A stretch of 64,000 nt of DNA from Cercis canadensis (GCA_003255065.1 QAOA01004878.1:454144-518143), one strand, 5' to 3'. Shown: positions 25,828 through 39,545, numbered from the stretch's first letter. The notes: generated from the letters alone by a model not told the origin. Translations and numbers: made by a program.

Positions 25828-26382
25828 ACATTCTTTTTCTTTTAAAAAAAAATATTAATTGTACAAGTTTTCAATTGAGCTTTCCCCTTTTCCCTTATAA
25901 TTTTTTGGTGAAGATGGTATTTCTTAAGTTTCTTGAGTTCCCTTTTTGCGGGTCATAGGGGGCAGAACAAGATTGTTAGACCTTAAGTTTCAACTGGTCA
26001 TTCAAAGACAATAATCTAGAGACAGGCTTGTGGCTCCCTTCAGAAACATGGAAGAATGATCAATTGCAGCTGTTTGTTGACTAATGGTACTAGCGCTAAA
26101 TCAGGCACAACAGATTATTTTTTAGTTCGGGATAGCTGTTGTCTTATTGTTGAATATACCAAGGAATTAAAGCCCAAATGTTAAACCATCTACTTGACTA
26201 ATATTGGAATTTATGTATTACTATTTGCTTTGAGCAATTATTCTTCTTCAAGCGCTGCTATGTATGTAAATATGTAACTTTGATTTTATACACGTTGAAT
26301 CCAGGAGATAAGAATGAACAAACCACATTTACAAAGAAAAAACTCAACCTTATCTTTTCTCCACCTTCATTTCACATAATAT
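25828..26382. other. Spacer and probable FPP 3' UTR
   Basis: Non-coding sequence between the tRNA-Met gene and the stop codon of the minus-strand FPP gene. The right-hand part is probably FPP 3' UTR. No other feature is supported. Confidence 0.5.
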
Positions 26383-29300
26383 TCAGTGACTTCCTGTTCT
26401 GCTTACACTCTTACTTCTAGGGAAGAACTTACCAAAACCATTACGACTTTTCTCGTAAGTAATAGATGGGTTTAGTGATGTTGATGACTCAGAGCCTCTT
26501 TTTGGCAAATGCAAATCACTATGATGCAATTCCAAAGACTGACCACCATTTTGAGGACTTTGTTTAACTTCACAAGTTAACTCCGTAGGGATCTCAGAAT
26601 CAAGTAGGAAGTCTTCCAATGTTGCAAGGGACTTTAACTGCTGACCAAGAGATGCAATTGTTTTCTGGCACTCAGCAAATCTAGTAGCAGCCAATGCAAG
26701 TTCCGTCTCCTGTAATAAAAGATGTCAGTCAAGCCCTTTATATGAAAAGACAACAATTATTAAATGGTTGATGCGAGTCATCTACTCAACAGCTATCACT
26801 GATATTTAGCTGACATGTTATCAAATGCAATTCCAACAAAGTTTCAAAGGGCTTGCATGTTGATATTTTCACTAACAAGAACAGCTTCAATGCTGGCTAA
26901 CGTGATTTGCATTCTTTTTTTTTTCCACATCCAGTAGCAGGTGTGTTTTTCAGTAAATTAACTTCAAACAAAATGTTTCTGACAGTACTAACTTGAGAAT
27001 AACTATGAAGCATCCAATTGATATCCTGCTACAGAAATGAACAGGAAGCACAGAAACAATAGTCTTCCGAAGCCTTGGTTTAAATCGGTAGAAATGTGAG
27101 AACTATGCTAAAAGTTGGTATCATATTTAAATAGATTCAGCATGATTCCACAAGCCCTCCTATGATATGTCTTTTGCTAGTTCTGAATTTCTGAACTATT
27201 TCAAATGTTTGACTGGAAGACTACCCTCTATCAAAGGACCCATGATCATAAGGTTTCTCTAGACATATAAATATATGCAACCCAAAAGTTATTTATTCTA
27301 TTTACTGAGTATAAGTGGTCCGTTAAAAATGACAGGTCTCATGTTTAAGCTTGATTAACCAATTAGAGCAAAATTAAGCTTCTTGAGGTGATATGGAAAT
27401 GGTATGATGCACTTGCCAATTTTCAGCATATAAACAATGCCTCGTTGCTAGTTTTACTGTTTCTAAATACAGAATGGTATACTAAAAGAGGGTTTTAAGT
27501 TATAGAGTTTCCAATGTGTTAGCAAACTGACCTGCTTTAATTTCAACTCACTATTAACGCCTTCCCTATGCACTATCTCGGCCTCTCGCTGAAGTTCAGC
27601 TTCATGCTTCATCCTTGAAAGCTCATCCTCCAACTTCCTACATTTAGCTTTCCTCTCAGCTGACAAAGCTCGCTCGTTCTCAATCTCTTTCTCCAACAAA
27701 CTAACTTTTGAAATCAATTCTTCCACCTCAGTTTGAACAACTTTCAGTTTTGACTCAACCACCCCATTCTTTGTTTTGGTTGCTTTTAGTTCTTCATTTG
27801 CTTCTTGATTTGATTTATTGGCAAGAGCTAACTGAGTTTGGAGCTCTGCAATCTTCAACTCTGCTTCCTTTATTCGACTCTCTGATACCTGAAGTTGCTT
27901 TTGGCACTTGATTAAAGCCACATCTACCTCAAGTCTATCTGGCTCCATCCCCTCTATCTTTCCCTCCAATTCAGCATTCTTTTGGATCATAGCTTCCAGT
28001 TCAGCTTTCAATGCACTTTGGTCACCATTAGGTTGATCCAATGCATGTCCTGCCTCAAGAAAATTGCTTCCACTTTCAGTCTCTGGCAATGCAGCAAGCC
28101 TTTCCATCTCAACAAAATCATCCATGAGATTGATCTCAACTGAAGGTGGCATGAGATTTTTTCCAACAGCCTTGTCATTCTTATATTGATTCAGTTCCAC
28201 AATTAAAGCAGATGCCCATGAGTCAGAACGGCTTGGCTCACATTCATTCAGCTCCCAGCCACCCAACTTGCGCATATCACTTTCAACTGTCTGTAGCCTC
28301 TCCCCACTATCTGATTGGCTATCTGTGAAGGACTCTGCATAAACTGAAGAGGCAGTCAAATACTTGTGATCATTAGCAAAGAATGCTTTACGAGCTATGG
28401 ATTTTAGTCTACGGCACTCGGCTTCAAGCTTAGCCACTTTCTTTATGCTCTCCAAATGTTGCTTGCTTGCTGTTTCAGCAGCTTGTGTGCTCAACTCCTT
28501 CTCAACGATTCTGAATTCTAGTTCTTCAAGTCGAGACTGTAGCTCAAGTTTGAGACCTGAATTCTCTTTCTCCACATCCTCAAGTCTCTGGTGAAGATCA
28601 GAATGAATTGACGCAGCAGCTTCTGCTTTAGCTGTTTGAAGTTGAGCCTCAAGCCCAACAACTTTCCCCTCGAGCTCAGATTTTTTGGATTCCGAGTTAT
28701 GGGAGGTATTTGCAACAGCTTCACGGATCTTTTGCTCTTGCTCTTCTCTAGCTTGCCGAAGCTGCCTCATACACTCCTTGAGTGCCCCTTCAAGATGACT
28801 GACTCTGTTTTCAAGAGTTGAGTTCTTCTGCTTTGCAGCCTCAAGTTGTTGTTTCAAAGATAACACTTCATTTTCAGCCTTCTCCCAGCCTAAATATACC
28901 AAAACCCCAATGTAAGTATCCTTTAGTCCACTCAGTAAGATAATTTTATTCAAACAATTTTCCTAAATTTAGCAATGAGATCCCCCAGAGCAGAAGTTTA
29001 GGATAGATATCACTTCTGAGGTAAGAAAACTGTTCCATGAACAAGTGGGTAAAGTGCATTTTACTAGACTGTCCTAATATGAGTATAAATCATGGATCAT
29101 GAACAGACATTTTTAGCTTTCATTGTAGATTTCACCTATCAAAAACCCTAACAATGCATGAGCTAGCATAAAAGCAATATCGCCACCAAAAGACAACGAA
29201 GTCAATAAATGGTCTAATGGATTACTAGATTTCTCATTCCAAAAAAAACTCGAGTCTAATAAATCAGGGAAAATTCATAGATATATGAGGGAATATCTTC

Positions 29301-30189
29301 TTTGAGTTAACTCATAAGGTGTCGTCAGTATTGGACGTATGGACATCATTTTGTAAACGTTAAAAAACTGATGCCTAAAATATTCAATGAGAAACAAACA
29401 TAATCAGTAAAGAATTAATGATCTTAGTATACGCCAAAACAATGTCCAAATCGTGATCCAACAGTCTTACGACTTTCAGAATCTCTTCCCGGTCTATTTT
29501 TCTTTCATATTATTTTGAGTCGTACACCACTTCCCGAGGCAAGGTAAGGATCAAACAGTAACTACCTGAGACGGCTTCTTCAGCAACTTTTGCATGCTGC
29601 TTTACCAAGTCTTCTTTGGCACTAATGTTTAGAAGAGCAGCAGATAATTTTTCTGTCAGAATCTTCACGTCAGTAACTTCTGCATCATTTGGTGCAGCTT
29701 TAGACGTGACTTCCGGTGATGGAACAGTATGTGTTGGATATGCCTTTGACATGGTAAAAAGTAAGAATCATCATATTTTTCTCCAACTTCACAATAATTT
29801 AAACAACCAAAGAACTCAAACATAATAAGGACTCAATTACTTTGAAAAGCCTATATGCTTTAGAAAAGGAATACGTCCATGTAAAACCAGCAGAACAAGA
29901 AATAAACACCGTTTTGATCTTGCGTAGACATTGCAGTGGCAGACAACAAGTATACAAATCAAGATAGTAACACTCAAACCATGTAGGGTCGTGATAGCAT
30001 ATGAAATAGAATTTAGCAATCTATCCAATCAAAAGGGGAAATGGGAGTCAATTGAAACACAGTTATATCACTCCCTACCTGATCATCGGAGAATCTCTCT
30101 GAATGAGATGAAATTGATCCTGAACTCTCAGTTTCACCTGGACTCTTCTCAGATGACTTTCTACGCCATAGCCAACTCCGTCTGTCCAT
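26383..30189 (-). CDS. Filament-like plant protein (long coiled coil, FPP2/FPP3-type)
   Basis: A plant-specific coiled-coil protein. FPP members interact with MAF/WPP-type proteins and some act with cortical microtubules and Rho signalling during wall patterning; which role this copy has cannot be read from sequence. Four coding exons on the minus strand: 30079-30189, 29566-29743, 27532-28889, 26383-26709; 657 residues, in the range of the shorter FPPs. The N-terminus is the family signature MDRRSWLWRRKSSEKSPG, followed by SERFSDDQ. Heptad-rich coiled coils fill most of the protein (WEKAENEVLSLKQQLEAAK onward), with the conserved ECRRLKSIARKAF segment near residue 270. The C-terminus is basic and Ser-rich. 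A 5'-UTR intron (30190-30980) ends directly at the ATG; the leader exon runs from 30981 to about 31120. Confidence 0.93.
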
Positions 30190-31554
30190 CTATAATTTAG
30201 GCAAAGCAGCAACTCTGCATTCCTCAGGACGACTTATCTAGAACTTCATATACAATCGCCCAATGCTTTTAGCATGAAATGATACAAAACTCAGAACTCA
30301 ACATGGGAAAATACATTAAGACATACAGTTGCAGTCAGGCTTTGTCTTGCAAACAGTTTTGATTGGCATAGAAATTTAGAGCTGCTTAAGGCAGCAAGCA
30401 AAACCCACGAAGAAAAATACCACAATGAACTGTTTAACCAGAATTAAAAATAAAATAAAAGGTAGTTTTCAGCTTTGCTTAGAATTCACTTTCCAATTCA
30501 TCTAACCAGTATTTTAACTTAGAGTGTCACCATCCAAAAAAGGGAGTGCTTCGAAAGGGGGCGTAAGATTTGACTGGTCACTACACACAATACTGAAAAG
30601 ATTGAAGATTGCAATACCCTTTGAAAAACCAACGTTTAATGGCCATTACTTGAAGCACAAAATTCAAACAACTTATCTGACAAACACCTACCAAGTCTCC
30701 CCAATTTCACGCCATTTGATATGTATGTGAGGGAGGATTGATGGGTGGGGGAGATAGAAGATAAAGGAATAAGACCAAATAAGACTGAAATAAACAGAGG
30801 CGTATACAGAAATATCTGCAATAGCTGAATCCTAAAAGACCCAGTTGAAATATCACGCGCAATTCAGAAAATAAAAAATAAAAATAAAAGCACTTGAAAA
30901 TATCTCAAACGTAAACCCAGATATCGGCGACCCATCACCCAAGGGATGAAACCAATCAAAGATGAAAAAGAGTCGAATACCTGAGATGAGAATCACGAAG
31001 CTGGAGTTGGTGCTGAGCTGAGAGAGACATCCAAGAAGACAGAATTGAATGCTGCAGAATAAAGACAGGGTGCAGAGAGATCTGAGGAATGTCAGAAGAA
31101 TTGTAGGTATTGAAGGAACATCTTACATCTGTGGATGATTATCGAAGATTATCAAACACGTTTCGTTTCGTTCTGATCGAAAAAGAAATTCAAAATAGGG
31201 ACAGAAGAGTGTAGGTCCATGTGGATGTGGGCGTCTTTTGTCTTGGGATAGAGAAGAAGGGAAGATGTACTTAAAAACTCCACTAGTTTTTATCTTTTTC
31301 TGCTTTGTGGAGATTTGGGGGTAAGTTTATTCGGGTTTTTTCAAATTAGAGCGCGTTATTCCCGCCCATTGGTCGTGGAATTTCACTACAACCATTTTAA
31401 ACTTGTAAACTTTTTTGTCGCTATTATAGCCCGTATCATACAGTTTCCAATTCCTGCAAACTGCGGAATGCGAAATTGCGGATGCGGAGAGCTCTGCACA
31501 TTCTTGCAAATCACGTCCCCATAGACAATGAGCTGTTTGCACTTTTTTTGCAAC

Positions 31555-31558
<4 letters not shown>

Positions 31559-31597
<39 letters not shown>
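31559..31597. repeat. (GA)n microsatellite
   Basis: About 39 bp of uninterrupted GA dinucleotides upstream of the FPP gene. Such runs are common near plant promoters. Confidence 0.95.
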
Positions 31598-31599
<2 letters not shown>

Positions 31600-33821
31600 T
31601 GATTATTCTTTGTCTAAACGCTGTGCCTGTGATTACACAAGGCCAATTTGGTAGATAAAGCGTAATTGATGAATGTCAATTCTTTCAAGAAAACAATTAT
31701 TGCAATAATTTGCTCTTTTATTTTTTTTTCCCCTTGTTATTTGAGTTTGTTGGTAGTTCCATGATCAATAGTGAACCATAAAATTATAGATCACATGAGA
31801 ATATTCTTTTTTCAAAAACAAAATATTCTTATGAGAATAATGTTTTTAATTTGCTCACAAAAACACGTACTGCTGTTCAGAGATTTTTTTTTAAAAAAAA
31901 TGAAAATTTTATGTTTAAATCCTCATTTTCTTATATCTTCAACTAAAATTTAGTTTTATTTATTTAATAATTAAAAAAAAAACATTATACTCTCTTTACT
32001 TAATATATGTTGAATTTTTTTTAAGAAACACACCAAAACCAATAATTGAGTGGTGAAAAATTCATTATAAAAGCTTTTGAGTTCAAATTCTATTGATATT
32101 AAGCATAATATAATTATTTAAAGAGATTATTGATATTTTTAATACTCATGAGATTATTAATATCATATGCCTCATGTATATAATTCAATGTATTTCATAT
32201 AGATTTCTTTTGTTTCCAATCTTATCAACTAACTTATTTTATTATGTCAACTAAAACCAAATGAAAAGTCATTGAGAGGTGAACCAACCTTAAAATATTT
32301 ATGTCAAGTATTAAGAAAATGAAATTTAATGAAAATAGTAGTTATTGAAAACAAACGCGAGTTTTGTTCCCCGTTTGTTTAAGTTACCTTTTTAGAGAGA
32401 TAAAATATCTCATCCTTATTAGAAAAGCCACCACCATTATTTTTCTTGTCAACTTCAACATTTTCACAAAAGAAAAAGGTAAATTAATATTTCACCCTCA
32501 CAAACACAGTATGAGCAGCATCTAAAATAAGAGACAAATCTAGCCAAAGTAAAGGTTCCTTCACAACAACAAACGCAGATTCATCCTCCAATTTAGGAAG
32601 AATTTTAATATACATCTTCTACAATCAAAGGATATGAGTGGGGTGGACAAGCCAGTCTCACCCCAAGAGGGGATTAATCTCCAAAACTTAGATTCTACAT
32701 ATCTTTAAAATCTTTGATATCGTATTTACTTCTTTTTTTTTTTTTTCGGTAACTCACTTGTGTTTAATCTAGATCAAATAAGGAAATAAAAAAAAAAAAA
32801 AAAGCCAAACTTACTGTCAACAACACCAAACATGCTTGACCTCTTTCTTTCTTTATTTTGAAAATTTTGATTAATGCATAAAGCAAATGCAATTAATCAT
32901 TGTATGAACAGAGACAATCCTATATGGTTTGACAATAAAAACAGTAATAAGAAAACCAGGAGCTGTTTTGTCCCCGTGCATCTTCAAAGCATGCTTAATC
33001 ATCTCATAAAAAGCATGTAACCGAACTCTCAAATATACGTGGTGGATCCTGCAATCAGAAATTTCCCTTGTATACTAGTGCTTGCAAATCTTAATTCATA
33101 TGGGTGAAAGAGAGATTGAACTGCTGACTTATAGTCCTTTCCAATAGACAAGTTTTTAGCAAATTTATACGTCCTAATCACAACACCTTCTTCTTGTTGT
33201 TGTTGTTTTTTTTTTTTTTTCATGACAACCCAGATTTATTATTAATTTTTTTTTATTTTATAAATTATTCAAACTTTCCATCTCTAAAACATACTTACTC
33301 AATTTCACATAATATATACAAAAATGGGCTTTCAAGACCAACTAAACTTTATCAAAACAAGTTATCAAAGAAGCATCATGATGAAATTAGTGTTATAATT
33401 CTATAATCCAAACTCCAATGGTAGCAATTAAAAAAGTGCATATAAATTAAATATATTTAATTTTAAAAATTCATTCAATGTTTAAAGGTGTTTGCTCTCT
33501 TGGCTTAAGGTTTGAGTTGGAATTATCCATAATATATTTTGTGATGTTAAACCTAGATACTATTTCTCTATTAGATAGTCATTAAGCATGTTTTTCTATT
33601 AAGCAGTTCAACATTAGTTTCACTGTATTAATTCAGTAAGTGTCCATCCCTAGCAGATTTTTAGACAGCTACCTATATTTATCCATTTTTAAATAAATAA
33701 AAATCAAAAAATTTCTTATGTTTCAATAATTTTTATGTTCGTAGAAAGCACCACCCACAAGTCAGTACTCGCCACCTTACCCCGAGAATGGGTTGGCTAA
33801 TCACTACTTCCTCCAGAATTT

Positions 33822-34087
33822 GAGGCGTTCAACGGCTCACGAATGAGTGTAAGCTCGATCTAATTTGACTGTTCGACACTTGAGAAAGGACTTCGAAGGG
33901 CTTATTCCTAGGCTAGAACGTGGCAACCTGCTCTAGCCGTGTGAGCAACTCCAGANGAGGCGTTCAACGGCTCACGAATGAGTGTAAGCTCGATCCAATT
34001 TGACTGTTCGACACTTGGGAAAGGACTTCGAAGGGCTTATTCCTAGGCTAGAACGTGGCAACCTGCTCTAGCCGTGTGAGCAACTCG
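33822..34087. repeat. Two copies of a ~130-bp unit flanking a single N
   Basis: The segment starting gaggcgttcaacggctcac occurs at 33822 and again at 33957, a spacing of 135 bp. The copies differ at about two bases before diverging near gagcaactc. A lone N at 33956 lies exactly between them, so this may be an unmerged contig overlap and not a real tandem duplication. Confidence 0.8.
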
Positions 34088-34615
34088 AGATCTCGTCCAT
34101 CTATAGTCGACAATTTTGGGATTGGGATTCCGTGCCCAACCCTTGGACCCAACCCTTTTCTCAAGATTATAGTTGGATGTAGAACGGTGATGAATCGATC
34201 CGCTGATATACTCAAGACGCAGACTGATGTGGATTGTCGTAGTGGCCCAAGCCCGGGCTAAGACATCTTCGGGAATAACTTATTCTCAACTTTTAAATAG
34301 ATGGAATGGTGTGTAGCTAGTAGTTGTTTAATAAATATTATATTTTTTTACCATTAAAAATAATTAAAAATAAAGTTGTTTATTTTTTGTTTTTTCTAAA
34401 AATTGAAAAATCATTCGAACATATCTGGGGTGGGAAAAAAGATCTAGGAATTTTACCTGACGGAAGAGAGAGAGGTTAGAGCCACCAGCCACTCGTGGAG
34501 GAACCCTAACCTCTCTCTCTCTCTCAGCCGTGTTAGGAAGGTGGATAGCTTTTTCCTGAAATCGGAATCAGAAGCACCAATTTGATAGCAAAACAAAATT
34601 TGATAGAATTTTAAG

Positions 34616-37600
34616 ATGAGCGGTCAAGTGCCCCCTCTTGGTTCCAGGAAGAACAGTTCCACCCAGAAACGGCCTCCGTCGACGTCCAAGAAATCCACCT
34701 CTCCCGAAAATGGAAACACCAATGGCACTTCTAGCAAACCTTCATCTCCTCCTGCCCCATCGTAGGTTCTATACTCAACCGATTTTTTCATTCAATCTCA
34801 AATTTAAAAAGAAATTTCTTCCATGATTGTATGTATGTGTGTTTTGAGATTGCTTGTGATTCCATGCATGAATTCCCCGGTGGCATGCAGACCTACCTTT
34901 CTTGTTGCTCCATATTGCAGTTTAAGAATTCAGAAACAATAGTTTTTGATGGTTGTTTTATGGTTTGGTTTATGGAATCCTTTAGGACCGTTGCGGGAGA
35001 AAGGACAGTGAAGAAGCTTCGGTTGTCGAAAGCGCTCACGATTCCCGAGGGGACAACAGTTTCTGAAGCATGTCGACGCATGGCAGCTCGCCGTGTTGAT
35101 GCTGTTTTGTTAACTGATGCCAATGCTCTGCTTTCAGGAATTGTGACGGACAAGGTTTGGACAATTTTCACTCATTTTATGAGAGATTGTGCGTGCTTTT
35201 TTTCTTCATCAAATGTTTTTACTTCAAGGTTATGTATCTTATGTGTAGGACATTGCTACTAGAGTTATAGCTGAGGCGTTACGACCAGAGCAGACAATAG
35301 TGTCGAAAGTAATGACACGGAATCCTATATTTGTAACAGCAGATTCACTAGCCATAGACGCTCTTCAGAAGATGATCCAGGGTTGGTTTCATTCTTACTG
35401 TTAGTTTTCCCCCCTTTTGAAATACTGTTTACCTTTCTTGTTATTTAAGATTTTTTTCTGGGTAAAACTAGGATGTCATATGTCACCGTTTTCATCTTCT
35501 GGGTTTTCTGGAATGCCCATGAGAAAAATGAAGTTTGTTGAACTCTGATGGGTTATTTCCTTTTTAAAAAATCAGAGCATATTTTGGTTGTTGTATCCCC
35601 GTAGTAATCTGGATTGATTCATTATACTTTGGTTTGGTTTGGTTTCAAGTATAACATGAACTAGTTGTTCATTTTCTTTTTTACTAGTGCATGTACATCA
35701 TTTAGTGTCTTCTTCCCTCTTTATTTTTCTTGTTATTAAGTTGTTGGCATATGGCTGTTAATCATTGTTTTTTTACACTGATTTTTACTAGATGCTTGGT
35801 AAATATAGATGTTTCTTTCAATTTTACATCCTTGACTTGTTTTCTCCTGTTCCTCCCATTGTCATAATGTTTAGTGAAGTTATGGCCTTTACTTGCACCA
35901 AGATTTTTACATTATCTGGTCCTTAGTGGAACCTTTATATTGCAATTAGGACCTCATAATGTTTTCTGACTGTAAAAGGATTTATGTCCTTTTGTTTTTA
36001 ATTCATTTCTTTAATCAGTTTGTATGTAGATTAATTAAGTGTTTTCTTTATATTCTCTCTCTCACTCTCTTTCTATGTCCTATATTGATGATAGTTTGTA
36101 AAGTAATTATTTAAGTGACATACAATTATTCTATTAATAGGTAAATTCAGGCACCTCCCTGTTGTGGAAAATGGTGAAGTCATTGCCTTGCTGGATATTA
36201 CCAAGTGCCTCTATGATGCCATATCAAGAATGGAGAAGGCTGCTGAGCAGGGGAGTGCAATTGCTGCTGCAGTTGAGGGGGTGGAGCGCCAGTGGGGTAG
36301 CAATTTATCTGGTCAGTTAATGGTTGTCCTTATTTACAGTTACACTTGATATATTGTATGTGAAGTTGCGAACTGTTGCTATTTTTGTGCATATCTCTAT
36401 GTATATAGCTGCCAGAGTTGAATCCAGAATATATATCATAAATATGGAATTTACCAAATTCTTCTTAAAACATTTTCTTTTGCTGCACCGTGGAGGGGGA
36501 GGGGAGTTCTCTAATTTCCCTGTTGACACATGTAGTTGTTTATTTTTAAAATTTAAAATAAAATTTTGGACTGGGTGATGTATTATTAATATGTTGTAGT
36601 TCAATGGCATACTTTATAGGTTAGCTTGTAAAGATATTTTTTTGGATGTTCAAGTGAAGTAGGACCAAGGATCAGTTGGTTTCAGGAGAGGTATGGAAAA
36701 AGTCACAAAAGTTTGTATAGGATGTCCTTCTTTTAGCTTATACTTTATGTTTTATGTTTTCGATGGTTGCCATGTATTGTGGCTTCTTCTTTTGTCTGTT
36801 GTGCTTTCATGAATAGTTGGCTTCTCATATTCCCAGCTTTATTAATGCTTAAAAGTGTCAAAAACTGCCGATCTTATCTTAAAGATATTGCTAAATAGTA
36901 ATGAGAGGAGTGATGAGTCCATAATACAGTTTTCATCTGTGGCCATATTATTCCTTAATATTGTAGTGAATAATGATGCTAATGTTCTGTTTCAATTGTT
37001 GTCATCTTTATCAGCTCCATATGCTTTTATTGAAACACTGAGGGAGCGGATGTTCAAGCCTTCCCTGTCAACTATAATTGGTGAAAATACAAAGTAATTT
37101 CTACTGTTAATATGTTTTTCCTAGGTATGCCTAGATAGTCGGTTTTTATAATTTTACCAAGTTTTATAGCTTTATATGTTTCCAGGGTTGCTATTGCATC
37201 AGCAGCAGATCCTGTCTATGTAGCTGCAAAAAAGATGCGGGAGTTGCGTGTTAATTCAGCTGTTATTGTGACAGGAAACAAGATCCAGGGGATACTCACG
37301 TAAAACATTTTTTCTTGGCTTTTCTTTTGGAATTCTATAAGTGGAATATATTACATGACTACATGCTTTTACATATATAAAATCTCCTTGAATAATAAAT
37401 CAATTGGGCTTCGTGTATATTATTGTATCTGTAAATCTCTCATGCAGTTCAAAGGATATCCTCATGCGGGTTGTGGCTCAAAATCTTTCTCCTGAATTGA
37501 CTCTAGTGGAAAAGGTTCTTGTCACTATATTTCTTTCTTTTCTTTTTAGTTTACCACTATATTTGTTTCTATGTAATACCCACCGAAAGGTTTTCCTTTG

Positions 37601-39520
37601 AGATGTCATTTCTTCTGATTGCTCCTCAGTTTTGCAATGTACATTCATATCAGAACTAATTTTATTTTATTTGTTTGCCTTCCTCAATTCTCTTTTACAA
37701 GGTAATGACTCCAAACCCGGAATGTGCATCCTTTGAGACAACAATTCTTGACGCACTGCATATGATGCATGATGGGAAGTTCTTACATCTTCCTGTACTA
37801 GACAGAGGTGAGCATTGCTTTAGTTCCTCATAGGTTGGTTATTGCATTATAGATATTAAATAGAGTTTATTTCGCAGATGGGTATGTTGCTGCTTGTGTG
37901 GATGTTCTGCAGATAAGTCATGCGGCTCTTTCTATGGTAAATTTCATGTTTTATGGATTTAATGCTTAGTATAGGAGGCATTACATTTTGTAGTCTTGTA
38001 TGAAGATGGAAATGTAGTATATGGTAATCTGATGTGGTGTTTATCTGTGGGTTTGTACGTCTGTGTTTTGGGGGTAATTATTCCATTCACCCGTGTATGT
38101 ACACCTGTAATTTTGTGCAGACACATAAAAGTTGGTCCACCCTTGAATCACGGCTAAGGCCCCCCATGATTCATGTGTGGGACCTACTTTTATGTGTCTA
38201 CACAAAATTAGGGGTGTACTTACATTGGGTGAATCTAATAATGCATGTGTTATTGCTTCCTCACACAGGAGAACAGAAATGTATGCCATATCAATATGAT
38301 TAGCTTTTTGTGTCTTGAGCATCACAAGGGCATCTTTGTTATATTTAGTATTAATAATTGTTATTCACTTACAGATGCTAGTAATTAGTAAATAGTTACC
38401 AAGTTATATACTTTTTAGGTTGAGAGTAGCTCTGGATCTGTTAATGATGTGGCAAACACGATGATGCAAAAATTTTGGGACTCAGCACTTGCTTTGGAGC
38501 CTCCAGAAGATTATGACACCCATAGGTACTCTTGTGGTGTATATGTTACCCTGATATGAGATCTGTTTTGTTTAGTAGCTCAACCTGTAATATTTGTTTA
38601 TTGCAGTGAAGTTTCTGCACTAATGACCTCAGATGGGACGGAAACTGCGAAGTCCACATATCCGTCTGTTGGTTTTGGAAATCAATTTGCCTTTAAATTT
38701 GAGGATCCCAAGGGTCGTGTACATCGAGTCAACTGTGGTGAGTGAGTATCTTGGGAAAAGCATCCCAAGAACTTAGGATTCAGATTTCGTTTCTGTCTGC
38801 ATAGATATTTATTATAAACCATCTTTTGTCTCTATTTCTGAAGCTAGGTCATGCACACTGCCCTGCCCCGTTTGATTCAGTTTATTTTATTTTTTAATGC
38901 ATGTCTATATTATCTCATAAATAATAGGTTATCCTGCCTTGGCTTTTATTCAGGCACTGAACATCTAGATGAGCTTGTGTCAGCTGTCATGCAAAGAGTT
39001 GGTGATGTTAATGATGGAAAACGCCCTCACATTTTGGTGTGTTTAATGCAGCTTTTAATGTTTTCTAATTTTTGTTCATGCCATGTGGATTAATTTCATA
39101 TATACATTTTCAAACTGACTTTTCCCCCTTTCTAGTATGAGGATGATGAAGGTGATAAAATTCTTCTTGCCACTCACAGCGATCTTGTTGCTGCTGTCAG
39201 CTATGCTAGATCTGTAAATGCGAAGGTGAAAATGTCTGCTTCCAAAGATCTTTTTTTCCCCCTCCACCTTTTTTCTTGGAGGGTGGGCATTGTTTTTATT
39301 GGCTTATTTGGATAAAGATGTGAACATAGAATTCTTTATATTTCAGGTTCTAAGGTTGCATTTGGACTTTGCCGATTCAAGTGAAGAGTTGAGAGAACGA
39401 TCTGTTACAGCCACCAGAGAGAAAATCAGTCCATTTTCTTACCGCTCTAGTATTTTGGCCGGTGCCGTTGTTCTAACAAGCATTGGTGTCTTGGTCTACT
39501 TAAAGCGCTCCAAACAATGA
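34616..39520 (+). CDS. CBS-PB1 domain protein (CBSCBSPB family), tail-anchored
   Basis: A protein with two pairs of CBS domains, which usually bind adenosyl ligands, followed by a PB1 protein-interaction domain; family members in Arabidopsis include At2g36500 and At3g52950. Fourteen exons: 34616-34761, 34986-35154, 35249-35381, 36141-36311, 37015-37093, 37186-37299, 37448-37514, 37702-37807, 37878-37936, 38419-38525, 38607-38737, 38954-39036, 39136-39225, 39347-39520; 542 residues. The N-terminus is Ser/Pro/Lys-rich. CBS repeats run from about residue 60 to 350 (motifs VDAVLLTD, FRHLPVVENGEV, VNSAVIVTGNK, GKFLHLPVLD). PB1 begins at FAFKFEDPKGRVHRV and includes YEDDEGDKI. The last 25 residues form one hydrophobic span (SSILAGAVVLTSIGVLVYL) followed by KRSKQ, which predicts a C-terminal membrane anchor. 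The substrate or partner is unknown. Confidence 0.93.
38078..38240. mobile_element. Short foldback MITE-like element in intron 9 of the CBS-PB1 gene
   Basis: Two arms of about 70 bp (about 38085-38150 and 38167-38236) are imperfect inverted copies. Both contain the core attttgtg.agacacataaaag and both end with attcaccc on the outside. The spacer is only about 16 bp. RNA from either strand would form a long hairpin. The family was not recognised and no convincing target duplication was found. Confidence 0.7.
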
Positions 39521-39545
39521 GGTTTGAGGGGAAAAAAACAAAATC

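Larger units (their letters stand above)
30981..34615. other. FPP 5' leader and promoter, then AT-rich intergenic region
   Basis: The first 150 bp or so hold the FPP leader exon (splice donor at 30981/30980, minus strand); its promoter lies at about 31.1-31.5 kb. Then comes a (GA)n run, about 2 kb of AT-rich sequence without supported exons, an unclassified GC-richer block (33740-34270), and finally the promoter and C/T-rich leader of the CBS-PB1 gene at about 34.45-34.6 kb. Confidence 0.5.

Noticed and set aside
31476-31658. 60-codon frame with an Arg-Glu repeat
   Set aside because: The repeat is only the translation of the (GA)n microsatellite.
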